DNA of 64,000 nucleotides from CAWGCA01 sp963820955 (GCA_963820955.1 CAWGCA010000020.1:1-64000); one strand, 5' to 3'; positions 52,150 to 62,087 are shown, counted from the stretch's first letter. Made by a program: numbers and translations. The notes: generated by a model from the letters alone, not told the origin.

Positions 52150-53956
52150 CGGGCAGATCCTCCGTTTCGTCATCCAACAGCACGATGTTATCTCTGGCGC
52201 GCCGCCGGCGTATCACCCAGTATCCGGCAGCGACCAGAATCAGGGCGACCAGATTGCCCGCAGCAAAGATCATTGCGTCCATGACCCAGTCCGAGGATGC
52301 CTGTTCGGGAGCGGATGGCTCCGCCGCTTCCAGCTCCACGGTTTCAGGCTCTAAAACAGCCTCTGCCACCGGCTGGGCTGGCGCGGCGCCACTGATCGCG
52401 ATGGGCTCGAGGTCCAACGCAAGCTGCCTGCCGGACAGCGTCGTCGCGGAAAGCCGAATCCCCAGAGTCCATTCTCCCGACAGTTCACCTTGATCGACCT
52501 GCGTCTCCCAGACACTCCCATCCTCCGACGGCTGCAGCAACACAGGCACCGTATCATGACCGGACGCGACCAGGCCGGCGTCTAGCACAACCGAGCGGGG
52601 GTCCAGTGCCTCGCTATCCGGCGTTAATTGCACCGTGACAAATCCGCTATCCTGGTCACGAATGACGGCCACAGAAACCGGCGAAAGCAACTCGAATCTC
52701 TGGTGCTCCTGCCGCTGAAAAGTCCTGCCTTCCGCGTTGACGATCAGCTCCGCCCTACCCGCCTGCAGCCCCTCTCCGATCAACAGGCTGAAGATGCCAT
52801 CCCCGCTCTCCACATCCTCACCCTGCCCATCATCGAAAACTGGACGAGGTTCCCCCGGTCCGCCGGCATCCTGCTGTTCGGCTTTCACATTGACCACGTC
52901 CAGAAAAGCCTGTTCGATAATCTTTTCACCCTGATTGGAGAAGTGAACAAACAGTGGGACGCGCTCGCCCATCAGCATCCTGGCGGGCAATTCTGAAGTC
53001 ATCATTTTCAAGTCCGTGACAACCATTACACGGTTGTCCGGATCCATCGCCGCCTCTATCTGCCACTCCCCCGCCCGGGGATCTGAGATAGTCATCAGGT
53101 CGTAACCCTCGTCCCGGTGCCAGCGAACATTGGCCGGGGGATTCTTGAAGTCGAACTGTTTGCCTTCCGGGGTGGTTATCCGTGTCGGCGTGGCCTCGCC
53201 ACTGCGGAATACCAGCAGCGTGGCCTCCTGGATACTGTCATCGATCTGAAATCGATTACCTTTCAATGGCACGGTGTCAGGCCGTCCCACCTTCTCGAAG
53301 ATACGCAGGAATATCCGCTGCAGCTGACTCGCGTCATTGACCTGCTCGTACCAGCCGTTGGTTTCGCTGGACAGGGTCTTCATCAACTCGTGATCCGCGC
53401 GCTCGGAAAGTGCAATGGTGTACACCCCGGCCTGATATTCCTTCAACCTGGGTAGCAGCTGCTCCAGGATGCGTTTCCGCGAAGCCGTGTTCTCTGCCGG
53501 ATTCTTGGAAATATCCACCATGCCGTCAGTCAACAGGACCAGATGTCGCCGATACCTCTTGCTCACCCCTTCCCAGTCAGCGATGGAGCGTCTTATGGCA
53601 TCTTCGATATTGGTAAAAAGTCCCCGGGAATGAATCTCGCCGGCCCCTTTCCGTGCCTTTTCCCTCCATGCCTCATCTACCTTGCCAAGCGGCACCTGCA
53701 TATTGACATACTGGCCGAAGGTCCAGACACCAGCCCGGGTGTTCGGTGGCAACAACCCCACCAGCAGCCTGAGTGCAGGCCGCCGAAGATTGTCAGGGTC
53801 GTTCGTTTTCATACTGCCGGACACGTCGATCAGCACCCGGGTGTCAGCTGTGCCCTGGTGGGCCTGATCGCCGTACACCGGGCCGGCCAGAAAGCAAGCC
53901 AGGAGCAAGAACCAACGCGGGACCAAAAACACGATACTTCGATGGGTACTTATCAT
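52136..53956 (-). CDS. Periplasmic VWA-domain protein with C-terminal membrane anchor
   Basis: The start is the ATG at 53956 (a TTG three codons earlier is possible). A signal peptide (WFLLLACFLAGPVYG) is followed by a VWA domain with intact MIDAS (LIDVSGSMKTND, LLTDGMVD), Ig-like domains of about 350 residues, a Glu/Pro/Ala-rich stretch, and a C-terminal helix (AMIFAAGNLVALILVAAGYWVI) with a short basic and acidic tail. The large domain is therefore periplasmic and membrane-anchored. Function unknown; metal-dependent adhesion or complex assembly is expected for VWA. Confidence 0.88.
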   Translation of the reverse strand: MISTHRSIVFLVPRWFLLLACFLAGPVYGDQAHQGTADTRVLIDVSGSMKTNDPDNLRRPALRLLVGLLPPNTRAGVWTFGQYVNMQVPLGKVDEAWREKARKGAGEIHSRGLFTNIEDAIRRSIADWEGVSKRYRRHLVLLTDGMVDISKNPAENTASRKRILEQLLPRLKEYQAGVYTIALSERADHELMKTLSSETNGWYEQVNDASQLQRIFLRIFEKVGRPDTVPLKGNRFQIDDSIQEATLLVFRSGEATPTRITTPEGKQFDFKNPPANVRWHRDEGYDLMTISDPRAGEWQIEAAMDPDNRVMVVTDLKMMTSELPARMLMGERVPLFVHFSNQGEKIIEQAFLDVVNVKAEQQDAGGPGEPRPVFDDGQGEDVESGDGIFSLLIGEGLQAGRAELIVNAEGRTFQRQEHQRFELLSPVSVAVIRDQDSGFVTVQLTPDSEALDPRSVVLDAGLVASGHDTVPVLLQPSEDGSVWETQVDQGELSGEWTLGIRLSATTLSGRQLALDLEPIAISGAAPAQPVAEAVLEPETVELEAAEPSAPEQASSDWVMDAMIFAAGNLVALILVAAGYWVIRRRRARDNIVLLDDETEDLPGDED

Positions 53957-54277
53957 CCGCTCCAATCGCCTGCCTATCTTCTTTTTTTGGAAACCCTTGA
54001 TTCGGTAACGGCAAATCCGGTCATAGACTTAAGGAATCCAAGGCGTGAGCTAAATCGACCGCTCGAAATACGTTAACAGAACAAACAAAATTCTATTTGC
54101 ATTTATATAAATTTAATTTATATATACTCGGGAAGGGTGTAGAGAAAGCGCTGACCCGGATCAATGCCTTCACACAGAAGAATGGGTGGGTCAGCACTCC
54201 GATGAACTTCGGATACCCCTAACAGAGCCCCTTATTCACACCAGGATATTCGGATTGTTTTTTAGAGGAAGGTAGCG
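53957..54277. other. AT-rich divergent intergenic region
   Basis: About 320 bases between the divergent VWA and rhodanese genes. It is strongly AT-rich at 54080-54130 and carries a plus-strand promoter candidate at 54097-54124. No small gene was found. Confidence 0.5.
54097..54124 (+). promoter_or_regulatory. Candidate sigma-70 promoter for the rhodanese gene
   Basis: TTGCAT at 54097-54102 and TATATA at 54119-54124 are spaced by 16 bases, about 150 bases before the rhodanese start. The AT-rich context makes chance matches possible. Confidence 0.4.
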
Positions 54278-54706
54278 ATGAGTGAAGCCGAACCGATAGG
54301 ACTGACAGCCCAGCAGAGTTGGCAGATGACCCAGGATGACACCCGTGCTGTCCTGGTGGACATACGCTCGAGTATGGAATTTCTATTCGTGGGTCATCCG
54401 AAAGGGTCTGTGCATGTACCCTGGATCGACGAACCCGACTGGGTAGAAAACCCCGACTTCGTCACCGACATCCGCAAACTCCTGCTGGGGGGGGCGGTCT
54501 GCATCGTGGACGAAGGATGCGCCCCGGTGATTCTGATCTGCCGCAGCGGCAAACGTTCCCTGGAAGCGGGCAAGGCACTGCTCCAGGCCGGGTTCACCCG
54601 GGTGTTTCACGTGCATGAAGGGTTTGAGGGTGAACTCGATGATGACCATCACCGCAGCAGCGTCAATGGCTGGCGTTTCCAGAACCTGCCATGGGAGCAG
54701 TGTTAG
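54278..54706 (+). CDS. Rhodanese-family sulfurtransferase, single domain
   Basis: The 142-residue cytoplasmic protein has the rhodanese start (VLVDIRSSMEFLFVGHPKGS), and the active-site loop with Cys88 as CRSGKRS, which fits a thiosulfate/persulfide sulfurtransferase. GAGGAAGG precedes the ATG. In a sulfur oxidiser it may feed persulfide to TusA/DsrE type carriers, though no tusA is next to it. Confidence 0.9.
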   Translation: MSEAEPIGLTAQQSWQMTQDDTRAVLVDIRSSMEFLFVGHPKGSVHVPWIDEPDWVENPDFVTDIRKLLLGGAVCIVDEGCAPVILICRSGKRSLEAGKALLQAGFTRVFHVHEGFEGELDDDHHRSSVNGWRFQNLPWEQC

Positions 54707-54822
54707 CCATTTTTTTCGACGAACGGTCTGCAACGGAAATCCCTGGCCCAGGACCCGGCGGGTTGAATGCTTTGTTGCCCGGTGCCAACATGCACCTTTC
54801 CATTGCCCGATATGAGACGCCC

Positions 54823-55242
54823 ATGAGCATTACTTTCAACACGCCGGCGGATGCAGAAGACGCCTACTATGACGCCATCGACGAATGTGATCTGGAGAAA
54901 ATGATGTCGGCCTGGGATGACTCACCGCAGGCGGGCTGCCTACTGCCGATGCAGGCCTTTCAGTATGGCAAGCAGACTATTCGTGAGCTGTGGAAAACCC
55001 TGCTGGATCCTGCGCGGCGGGTGGACATCACTGTCAACCACCTGCAGTGGATCGAACATGGCGACATCGCCATTCACCTGTTGGAAGAGATGGTTTCCCC
55101 GGTGGGAACCGAAGAACGCCAGCCGCCGATCTACGCAACCAATGTGTTCCGGCGCTCAGAAGATGGCTGGAGACTGCTGCTGCATGTCAATTCGCCTTCT
55201 CCACCACCCCCTGGATTGATGCCCCCGGGTTTCGCGGGGTGA
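54823..55242 (+). CDS. SnoaL/NTF2-like protein
   Basis: From the ATG at 54823 (MSITFNTPADAEDAYYDAID) the 139-residue protein shows the cone-shaped NTF2-like pattern: early helix with aromatic/acidic residues, then KMMSAWDDS, then strands ending RSEDGWRLLLHVNS. Earlier ATGs at 54691 and 54790 exist, but that part is unlike the family. A Pro-rich tail follows. Substrate unknown; DUF4440-like members are often enzymes or binding domains. Confidence 0.75.
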   Translation: MSITFNTPADAEDAYYDAIDECDLEKMMSAWDDSPQAGCLLPMQAFQYGKQTIRELWKTLLDPARRVDITVNHLQWIEHGDIAIHLLEEMVSPVGTEERQPPIYATNVFRRSEDGWRLLLHVNSPSPPPPGLMPPGFAG

Positions 55243-55259
55243 GGACCGGAGCCCACGGA

Positions 55260-56687
55260 TTAACCCGATTCGCCAATCCTGTTCGCAGCTAACAACCCGC
55301 TCTCCAGCTCCGGCAGATCATCGATCTCCACCTTTTCGATCTGATCGAAACGGGTGGTGATCTTGCGCGCCGAAACACTCACTTCGTTCACATCTTTGTG
55401 TGCCTGCCCTATATGGCGGGCGAGACGCTCCATGCGCTGTTGAAAGCGGCTGAAATCCTTGGACAGGAGATTCAGATGCTGCTGTATCACGTTTACCTGT
55501 TCGCGCGTCGCCGCATCCTTGAGCACTGCCCGAGCGGTAGTCAGGATCGCCATCATGGTAGTGGGTGAGACAAGCCAGACACGTTGCCGGTAGGACTCTT
55601 CCACCAGTTCCGGGTGGTGGGCGTGGATCTCGGAAAACACCGACTCGGCCGGAATGAACATCATGGCACCGTCAGAGGTTTCGCCTGGTATGATGTATTT
55701 TCCGGCAATGTCGTTGATATGCTTGCGAATATCGCGACGAAACTGGGCAGCCGCCCGGGCCCGCTCGGTTTCGACCTGCTCACCGTCCGTCATCCGCTGA
55801 TAACTCTCCAGCGGGAACTTGGCATCGATAGAGATGCTACCGGTCGGTTCCGGCAGAAACAGCATGCAGTCGACCCGACTCCCGTTGCTCAGAGTATGCT
55901 GCAGAGAAAAATTGTTTTCCGGCATTAAATTGCGTACCAGGGCATTGAGCTGCACCTCACCGAAGGCACCCCGCGAGCGTTTGTCGGACAACACCTCCTG
56001 CAGGCTGATCACATTGCTGGACAATTCGGTGATTCGCTTCTGCGCCTCGTCGATCCGGGTCAAATGCTGCAGCACCCGGCTAAAAGTCTGAGTCGTCTTC
56101 TCAAATCCCTCGCTGAGCCGCCGCTCCACCTGTCCACCAATCTCCTTCAATCGCAGATCGGTGGACTCGGTAAGTCCATCCACACGGCGGCCCAGTTCCT
56201 CGGCATTGCGACCCAGCCCCTCCAGCAGCTGTCGCGATATACCCTCGATACCCCGAGCCAACCCCTCCTGCTGGCTCAGGCGACCCTCAGCCAAGGTGGT
56301 GGCCAGGGTCTGCTGCAGCCCATCGAAACGCTCCACCAAATCGGTGCGCAGATGCCCCGCATCTTCCACGATATCCCTCTGCATCTCACCGAAGCGCCTT
56401 TCCAGGGCCTGGTAGAGACGCGAGACCTGGACCAACAGCCGCCGCTGCAACTCCTGTATCTCCTCACGACGTGCTTCGCGTTCCTGTGCCATCTCGCGCA
56501 ACAGGATCCGCTCCTGGTTCCGCACCAGTTCCTCCAGTCGTTCGAATCCGTAAACCGAATACTCCCGCTGTTCTTCCAACAGTCGTAGAACCCGGGACTG
56601 GCGAAACCAGAAGGCCGTGCCGCTCAACAACAGCAGCACCAGAGAGGACACTATGATAAAGGTGTAACCGGACAGGTACTCAATCAT
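55260..56687 (-). CDS. rmuC: RmuC, DNA recombination protein
   Basis: The start at 56687 (MIEYLSGYTFIIVSSLVLLL) gives an N-terminal membrane helix typical of RmuC. A long coiled coil (about 40-210) and the conserved nuclease-like RmuC domain (SIDAKFPLESYQRM, FIPAESVFSEI, VWLVSPTTMMAIL) follow. RmuC limits inversions at short inverted repeats. Divergent from mtaB. Confidence 0.93.
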   Translation of the reverse strand: MIEYLSGYTFIIVSSLVLLLLSGTAFWFRQSRVLRLLEEQREYSVYGFERLEELVRNQERILLREMAQEREARREEIQELQRRLLVQVSRLYQALERRFGEMQRDIVEDAGHLRTDLVERFDGLQQTLATTLAEGRLSQQEGLARGIEGISRQLLEGLGRNAEELGRRVDGLTESTDLRLKEIGGQVERRLSEGFEKTTQTFSRVLQHLTRIDEAQKRITELSSNVISLQEVLSDKRSRGAFGEVQLNALVRNLMPENNFSLQHTLSNGSRVDCMLFLPEPTGSISIDAKFPLESYQRMTDGEQVETERARAAAQFRRDIRKHINDIAGKYIIPGETSDGAMMFIPAESVFSEIHAHHPELVEESYRQRVWLVSPTTMMAILTTARAVLKDAATREQVNVIQQHLNLLSKDFSRFQQRMERLARHIGQAHKDVNEVSVSARKITTRFDQIEKVEIDDLPELESGLLAANRIGESG

Positions 56688-56862
56688 ATATGGCCATGAT
56701 AACTCTTTATCTTTTACTATGTTAGACCATTTTTTTAATATTATTATCATATACAAGGCTCAATCGGTGAGCCCGTACTTGAATCTGCTGTCCGCTGGCG
56801 TACACTTGCGCGGCTTTATCTGCTTAGCGAGTGGTAAACCCGTTTTGGGGTCTGTTGACACT

Positions 56863-58146
56863 ATGCGCATACACCTGAAGACCCTTGGCTGCCGTCTGAA
56901 CGAAGCGGAGGTGGAAACCTGGTCCCGCGACTTCCAGGCCCTCGGCCATCAGATAATCAACGATCCCACCATTGCCGATCTGGTGGTGGTCAACACCTGC
57001 GCGGTTACTGCCGAGGCGGTTCGGAAATCCCGTAAACTGATGCACCGGGCTCACCGGGATAACCCCGCCGCCAAACTGGTGGTGAGCGGCTGTTCCGCGT
57101 CACTCGACCCAGGGGAGACCACTCGAACCATGGGCGTCGATCTGGTAGTCGACAACCGGGACAAAGACCGGTTGGTGGAGATCGCCAGCCGGGAACTGGA
57201 TCTGCATACCCTGCCTGAACGCGCCACGCTCCCCGCTGAGCATAGTCTGCTAAGCCGAGGCAGGCAGCGTGCCTTCGTCAAGATCCAGGACGGCTGCCGC
57301 TACCAGTGCACCTTCTGTATCGTCACTATTGCCAGAGGTGATGAGCGTAGTCGTCCGGTAAACGATATCATCACTGAAATCAACAGGCTCCATCGCCAGG
57401 GTATTCAGGAGGTGGTGCTGAGCGGCGTACACATTGGTGGCTACGGCAGCGACTGCGGTAGCAGCCTGGCGCAACTGGTGAGCCAAATTCTGGCTGCAAC
57501 CGATGTCCCAAGACTGCGTCTGGGTGCTGTCGAGCCTTGGGACCTGACGAAGGATTTCTGGTCCTTGTTCGCTGATTCCCGTTTCATGCCCCATCTCCAC
57601 CTGCCACTGCAAAGCGGTTCGGACACTGTCCTTCGCAGAATGGCAAGGCGCTGCAAGCGCAGCGAATTCGAACAACTGGTGGTACAGGCGCGTCGTCAGA
57701 TCGAGGACTTCAACCTGACCACCGATCTGATTGTTGGCTTCCCCGGAGAGACGGAGGAAGAATGGCAGCAGACTAAGGATTTCGTGAAGACTATCGGCTT
57801 CGGCCACCTCCACATCTTCGCCTATTCGCCGCGGCCGGGAACCCGAGCGGCCTCCCTGCCTGACCCGGTCCCCCGGGAAACGGTCCGGGCACGCAGTCAG
57901 GAACTGCATGAACTGGGGAAAAAGTTAAAGCGGCAAACCCTGGAAAGGTATGTCGGCCGCAGTTTCCCGGTGTTGATCGAAGGGCGCCAGAAGGATACGG
58001 ATGGGGCCTGGAGCGGTTATACCCCCAATTTCCTTAAGATCGCAATCATCGGCCAGGAGTCGGGGCAACTGGAAAATCACATCCGGGAGGTCAGGCTGCA
58101 GGGGCTGGCGGAAAATGGTGAGCTATTGCTGGGACATCTGGCCTGA
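56863..58146 (+). CDS. mtaB: MtaB, tRNA t6A37 C2-methylthiotransferase
   Basis: The 427-residue protein starts MRIHLKTLGCRLNEAE. It has the N-terminal UPF0004 cysteines (GCRLN, NTCAV, SGCSAS) for the auxiliary cluster, the radical SAM motif CRYQCTFC, and a C-terminal TRAM-like region (GRSFPVLIEG). It converts t6A to ms2t6A at tRNA position 37. The NTCAVTAEA signature supports MtaB over MiaB or RimO. Confidence 0.9.
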   Translation: MRIHLKTLGCRLNEAEVETWSRDFQALGHQIINDPTIADLVVVNTCAVTAEAVRKSRKLMHRAHRDNPAAKLVVSGCSASLDPGETTRTMGVDLVVDNRDKDRLVEIASRELDLHTLPERATLPAEHSLLSRGRQRAFVKIQDGCRYQCTFCIVTIARGDERSRPVNDIITEINRLHRQGIQEVVLSGVHIGGYGSDCGSSLAQLVSQILAATDVPRLRLGAVEPWDLTKDFWSLFADSRFMPHLHLPLQSGSDTVLRRMARRCKRSEFEQLVVQARRQIEDFNLTTDLIVGFPGETEEEWQQTKDFVKTIGFGHLHIFAYSPRPGTRAASLPDPVPRETVRARSQELHELGKKLKRQTLERYVGRSFPVLIEGRQKDTDGAWSGYTPNFLKIAIIGQESGQLENHIREVRLQGLAENGELLLGHLA

Positions 58147-58156
58147 AGCAGGGATA

Positions 58157-58723
58157 CTAGTATCCCTCCTCCTGGGTCATTCGCTGTTTCCCATCCAGTC
58201 GATTAATGATATAGGCAAGATTCAGCCCCATTTCCCGGTTCCAACCCAATTGCAGATACCACTCTTCCCCCGGTGGTTTCCAGGTGAGCAAGGCCCGCCC
58301 TTCACCGCGGCGTATCGCCCCAATCTTTGATGCTAGTCCCTTGGCTTTTTCCGGGTACAGGCTCGAGTCCTCAGGTATCCCATACTTACTGGAAAGAAGC
58401 TCTTTCAAATCCAGATAATTCAGGCGGGTTGCCGGTTGATACTTGCGTACGATCTTATAAATTCGATTCTGGAAAGAGAGAATATAGATCCTTTCCCGGC
58501 CTTCGCCGTAGATCAGAGCAAAACGCTCACCCTCCTGTTGCTGATGTATGAATTGTGGCTTCTGTCGCTGCAGCAGCCTGATATCTCCACCCAGACAGTA
58601 TTGATTGAAAACCACTTTAAGGCACTGCTCTTCCGCCTGAATCTCCGGGCCGGGTAGCAGCAACAGTAAAAACAACAGAAAACCCCCTATCGCAGGGAGT
58701 AGAAAAGGGTTTGCGCGATACAT
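58157..58723 (-). CDS. Small periplasmic protein of unknown function
   Basis: The 188-residue protein has a clear signal peptide (LPAIGGFLLFLLLLLPGPEIQA) and two close cysteines in the mature part (CLKVVFNQYCLGGD) that may form a disulfide. The rest mixes strands and helices without a known motif. It stands 10 bases from the convergent mtaB stop. Family not recognised. Confidence 0.78.
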   Translation of the reverse strand: MYRANPFLLPAIGGFLLFLLLLLPGPEIQAEEQCLKVVFNQYCLGGDIRLLQRQKPQFIHQQQEGERFALIYGEGRERIYILSFQNRIYKIVRKYQPATRLNYLDLKELLSSKYGIPEDSSLYPEKAKGLASKIGAIRRGEGRALLTWKPPGEEWYLQLGWNREMGLNLAYIINRLDGKQRMTQEEGY

Positions 58724-58833
58724 CCCACCTAATCCTCTAAGCTATCAAGTCGATTTCTACCCCGTCTTTTCGGACCTGACTGGAGAGAAACACGAACCGG
58801 CCACAGCATACCCCATAAACCGGGGCAAAGGCA

Positions 58834-59592
58834 TCAGGCATCCACCTGCTCCTGGCAGAGCGTATGGATAAAGGAGTGCATCCGCTGATAGTGACTTCCC
58901 GCCCAATAGACCTGCCGACACTGAATGCAGCGCCGGAACTCTGTCCTGGTGGTACGAACATTCGACGGAAGGCGCGGGGCAACCTCTCCTTTTTCAACCG
59001 CTTGCAGCACCCCGTTACACCGTATACAGCGGGTAAACGGCTGCATCAAGACACACAGATCCAGGCGTTCAACCAGGTAGCTCAGCTGATCCCTGGGCCG
59101 CGACGCTCGGATATAACAGCCATGAGTGATTATCCGGTGCATCAGCAGCGCCCGATCCCTTGTTAACAGGATCCGCTGTTCCATCGATGAAAGTTCTGCA
59201 AGCTCGCGGTCTTCCAGTTTGTCCCCGAACAGGGTGTCAAACCCCAGCATTCGGAGATAGCCAGCCAGTCTCCCCAGATGGGCATCCGCCAGGAACCGGG
59301 GCCGGGGGTTACGCAGTGGTCGTTCCCTGAGGCGCAGCAATGGCGTGACATCGACCGACTCGAACATCGGGTAGACGCTCACTCTGTCACCATCCGCTAG
59401 GGGGTGATCGAGCGGCACGGACTCGCCATTGAGCAGGATGATCTCCACTTCCGTATGCGGGACGCCCAGGGTCTCGATCAGATGTCGTACCGGCACTGGC
59501 GGATTGAATTCAACCGTCAAGTCCTGTTTGCGTTTGTGCGCCGGCAGAAAGTCGTTCAACTCCTCATAGAAACGGAAGATCGCGGCTGCCAT
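58834..59592 (-). CDS. Ubiquitin-like / Mut7-C RNase domain protein
   Basis: The ATG at 59592 is preferred to a GTG two codons earlier. The N-terminal 85 residues form a MoaD/ThiS-like beta-grasp domain (FYEELNDFLP, LLNGESVPLDHPLADGDRV). The C-terminal part is a Mut7-C PIN-like RNase domain (FLADAHLGRLAGYLRMLGFD, ILLTRDRALL) with a zinc ribbon CIRCNG...CIQCRQVYW. This fusion is a known bacterial architecture. It is predicted to act on RNA; it is downstream of the exonuclease gene by 17 bases. Confidence 0.9.
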   Translation of the reverse strand: MAAAIFRFYEELNDFLPAHKRKQDLTVEFNPPVPVRHLIETLGVPHTEVEIILLNGESVPLDHPLADGDRVSVYPMFESVDVTPLLRLRERPLRNPRPRFLADAHLGRLAGYLRMLGFDTLFGDKLEDRELAELSSMEQRILLTRDRALLMHRIITHGCYIRASRPRDQLSYLVERLDLCVLMQPFTRCIRCNGVLQAVEKGEVAPRLPSNVRTTRTEFRRCIQCRQVYWAGSHYQRMHSFIHTLCQEQVDA

Positions 59593-59609
59593 TGGCACAA
59601 AATTCGTCG

Positions 59610-60431
59610 CTACAAGCTGATGTCAAACTCGGCCCAGACCGGGCAGTGATCCGATGGCTTCTCCATACCCCGTATATCATAGGCGATGCCCGCGTCCAGA
59701 CACCTTGAGTTCATGGGCGCTGTAGCCAGTATGAAGTCAATGCGCAATCCGCGTTTGGGCTCCCGCTCGAAACCACGGCTGCGGTAGTCGAACCAGCTGA
59801 AACGGTCGTCCGCGTCCGGGTGAATACTGCGATAGGTATCGATCAGCCCCCAGTCTATCAACGCTTGCATCCACTCCCGCTCCTCCGGCAGGAAACTGCA
59901 CTTACCGGTTCGCAACCAGCGTTTGGCGTTGTCGGCTCCAATACCGACATCACTGTCCCGGGGCGCAACATTCATATCACCGATCACCACCAGATTGTCG
60001 CCTGGACTGTACTGCTCATCGAGGTAGGTGATCAGGTCCGCATAGAACTGCCGCTTGGCTGGAAACTTGGTCTCATGATCCCGGCTCTCCCCCTGGGGGA
60101 AATAGCCGTTGATCACGATGACACGTTCACTGCGGTCGGTTTCATAGACCGCAGTAATCAGACGTCGCTGGACATCCTCCGCATCCGAGGGATAGCCCTT
60201 TTGCACCGACAGGGGGGCGCGCCTGGAGAGCAATGCTACCCCGTAATGGGTTTTCTGGCCGAAAAAGCAGGCCTTGTATTGCAGTTGCTCGATCATGTCG
60301 ACGGGGAAATCGGGATCCTGTACCTTGGTCTCCTGGATCCCGATAATATCCGGGTCATATCTCTGCTTGAGCGCCTGTAACTGATGCGACCTGGCCCGGA
60401 TGCTGTTGGTGTTAAAGGAGACAACCTTCAT
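59610..60431 (-). CDS. xthA: Exodeoxyribonuclease III family AP endonuclease
   Basis: The 273-residue protein has all XthA catalytic motifs: FNTNSIRAR, GIQETKVQDPDFP, VIGDMNVAPRDSD and the C-terminal SDHCPVW. It repairs abasic sites in DNA. The length is standard and the start is fixed by MKVVSFN. Confidence 0.94.
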   Translation of the reverse strand: MKVVSFNTNSIRARSHQLQALKQRYDPDIIGIQETKVQDPDFPVDMIEQLQYKACFFGQKTHYGVALLSRRAPLSVQKGYPSDAEDVQRRLITAVYETDRSERVIVINGYFPQGESRDHETKFPAKRQFYADLITYLDEQYSPGDNLVVIGDMNVAPRDSDVGIGADNAKRWLRTGKCSFLPEEREWMQALIDWGLIDTYRSIHPDADDRFSWFDYRSRGFEREPKRGLRIDFILATAPMNSRCLDAGIAYDIRGMEKPSDHCPVWAEFDISL

Positions 60432-60711
60432 AGTTAAATTCCGAATGCTTTTTCGCGGGGAAAAACCGATCCTGGGTTCCGGCTAACATATGGACAGTGG
60501 ATTCTAACCGAGCCTCCAAGCCTTCCACGGCAGCCCATCCGCAGGCCCTTAGCTCGGGCAGGGTGGCAGCCGCAACTGGGCTATCCTGCCGATTTCATCA
60601 CCAAATATCCAGTGCTGTGGATACCTGACCCAACGCACTATACTTATCCGCCCAGGACGCCGCTTGGGTTACACTCTGCCCATCAAGAGTAAACAATATC
60701 GGGACAGCAGG

Positions 60712-61482
60712 ATGCAGTTGATCGACTCCCACTGCCATTTTGACGATTCCTGTTTCGACAGTGACAGGGAAGCCGCTTATCAACGGGCCCTTGGCGCCGG
60801 TGTGAAACGACAGATCGTCCCGTCTATCAAATCGGATTGGTGGCCCCGGGTGAGACAAATTTGTGGCCAATACCAAGGGCTCCATGCGGCCTATGGATTG
60901 CATCCCATGTTCCTGTCCGAGCACCGGCAACGCGATATCATCGCGCTGGAGAACTGGATTCAGAACGAGTCACCGGTAGCCATTGGCGAGTGTGGCCTGG
61001 ACTTTTTCATTGCACATCCCGACCGCGAAGGCCAGCAGCGTTTTTTCGAGGCCCAGCTTGAGCTGGCGCAAAAATATAACTTACCGATTATCATCCACGC
61101 CCGCCGGGCAGTGGAGGAAGTCATCAATACCCTGCGCCGTTATCCCGGCATCCGGGGGGTACTCCACAGTTTTTCCGGAAGCGAGCAGCAGGCCCGTCGC
61201 CTGATCGAATTGGGATTCCTGATGAGTTTCGGCGGCCCGATAACCTATCTTCGTGCCAAACGCCTGCGTCAGTTGGTCAGCGTTCTGCCGCTGGAGGCAA
61301 TCATGCTGGAAACCGATTCGCCGGATCAACCGGACACGGAGAACCGAGGGAAACGCAACGAACCTGCCCGCTTAGGCCGGGTCCTGGAAGCGGTATCCAC
61401 GCTGCGGCAGGCGCCGCTGGAGGAGATCGCCGAGGCCACTACCCGCAACGCCCAGAAACTCTTCGGTCTAACCGCCACTTAA
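60712..61482 (+). CDS. tatD: TatD-family metal-dependent DNase
   Basis: From ATG 60712 the 256-residue protein has the TatD metal motifs: DSHCHFD, IGECGLD, IIHARR, LHSFSG and LETDSPD. Earlier in-frame sequence is not conserved in style. It is divergent from the xthA gene; the 280-base gap holds no gene. Confidence 0.93.
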   Translation: MQLIDSHCHFDDSCFDSDREAAYQRALGAGVKRQIVPSIKSDWWPRVRQICGQYQGLHAAYGLHPMFLSEHRQRDIIALENWIQNESPVAIGECGLDFFIAHPDREGQQRFFEAQLELAQKYNLPIIIHARRAVEEVINTLRRYPGIRGVLHSFSGSEQQARRLIELGFLMSFGGPITYLRAKRLRQLVSVLPLEAIMLETDSPDQPDTENRGKRNEPARLGRVLEAVSTLRQAPLEEIAEATTRNAQKLFGLTAT

Positions 61483-61507
61483 AGCAGTGTATTAATATTT
61501 CTGAGCG

Positions 61508-61555
61508 CCGTTTCAAAATCTCCGTGGAGAGGATTATTCGAGGACCCATCTATAG
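61508..61555. repeat. Possible second copy of the dispersed intergenic element
   Basis: The order TTTCAAAATCTCC-GTGG-AGAGGATTATTCGAGGACCC resembles 45386-45426 in outline (imperfect palindrome, then CGA-G-A/G-CCC). Similarity is moderate and was judged by eye. Confidence 0.35.
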
Positions 61556-61602
61556 TTCCACTGCGACCGGACGGGGTCCTGAAATCGGATAAGCACATCC
61601 AT

Positions 61603-61950
61603 TCAATTCGAACTGCTCAACACTCGTATCAACCGCATACTCGCATTGAAAAAATCGTCATCCCGATGTTCGTCGCAGTTCACCTGCACGCGCCTGAGTG
61701 CTGCCCTGATCTCTACACCCTTCAGCACGTCCATTCCGGTCGCCAGTGAAAGCCCGGTTGCCAACCCCGATAACCACTCCCGGTAGAAGAGATATTGCCC
61801 GATCGCCTCCTCCTCCCCCTGCTCCCAATCCGCAAAGACACTCAGGTAGTCCTCGCATGATTTTACGCCGTAGCCCAGGAGCGGCGGATTCTCTGCGCCG
61901 ACAGAGACGAAAGACAGGGTCAGTAGCATGACGAATAGTAACTTCGTCAT
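61603..61950 (-). CDS. Small exported hypothetical protein
   Basis: ATG 61950 follows GAAGGAGG and starts a signal peptide (MTKLLFVMLLTLSFVSVGA). The 115-residue product has two cysteines (KSCEDYLSV, VQVNCDEH), suggesting a periplasmic disulfide, and helical content (EEEAIGQYLFYREWLSGLA). Similar small periplasmic helical proteins (HdeA-like size) exist, but no family is assigned. Confidence 0.75.
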   Translation of the reverse strand: MTKLLFVMLLTLSFVSVGAENPPLLGYGVKSCEDYLSVFADWEQGEEEAIGQYLFYREWLSGLATGLSLATGMDVLKGVEIRAALRRVQVNCDEHRDDDFFNASMRLIRVLSSSN

Positions 61951-62087
61951 CGCCTCCTTCGGAGCAAGGCAGATAGTATTTTTTATATCCCACTGAAAAA
62001 TTTTAATTGGAGACTTTTGACGCATAGACGCTACCTATATTAGAATTCCACATACCTCTAAAAAAGCAGTAAAAGGGGACTTAAGCT

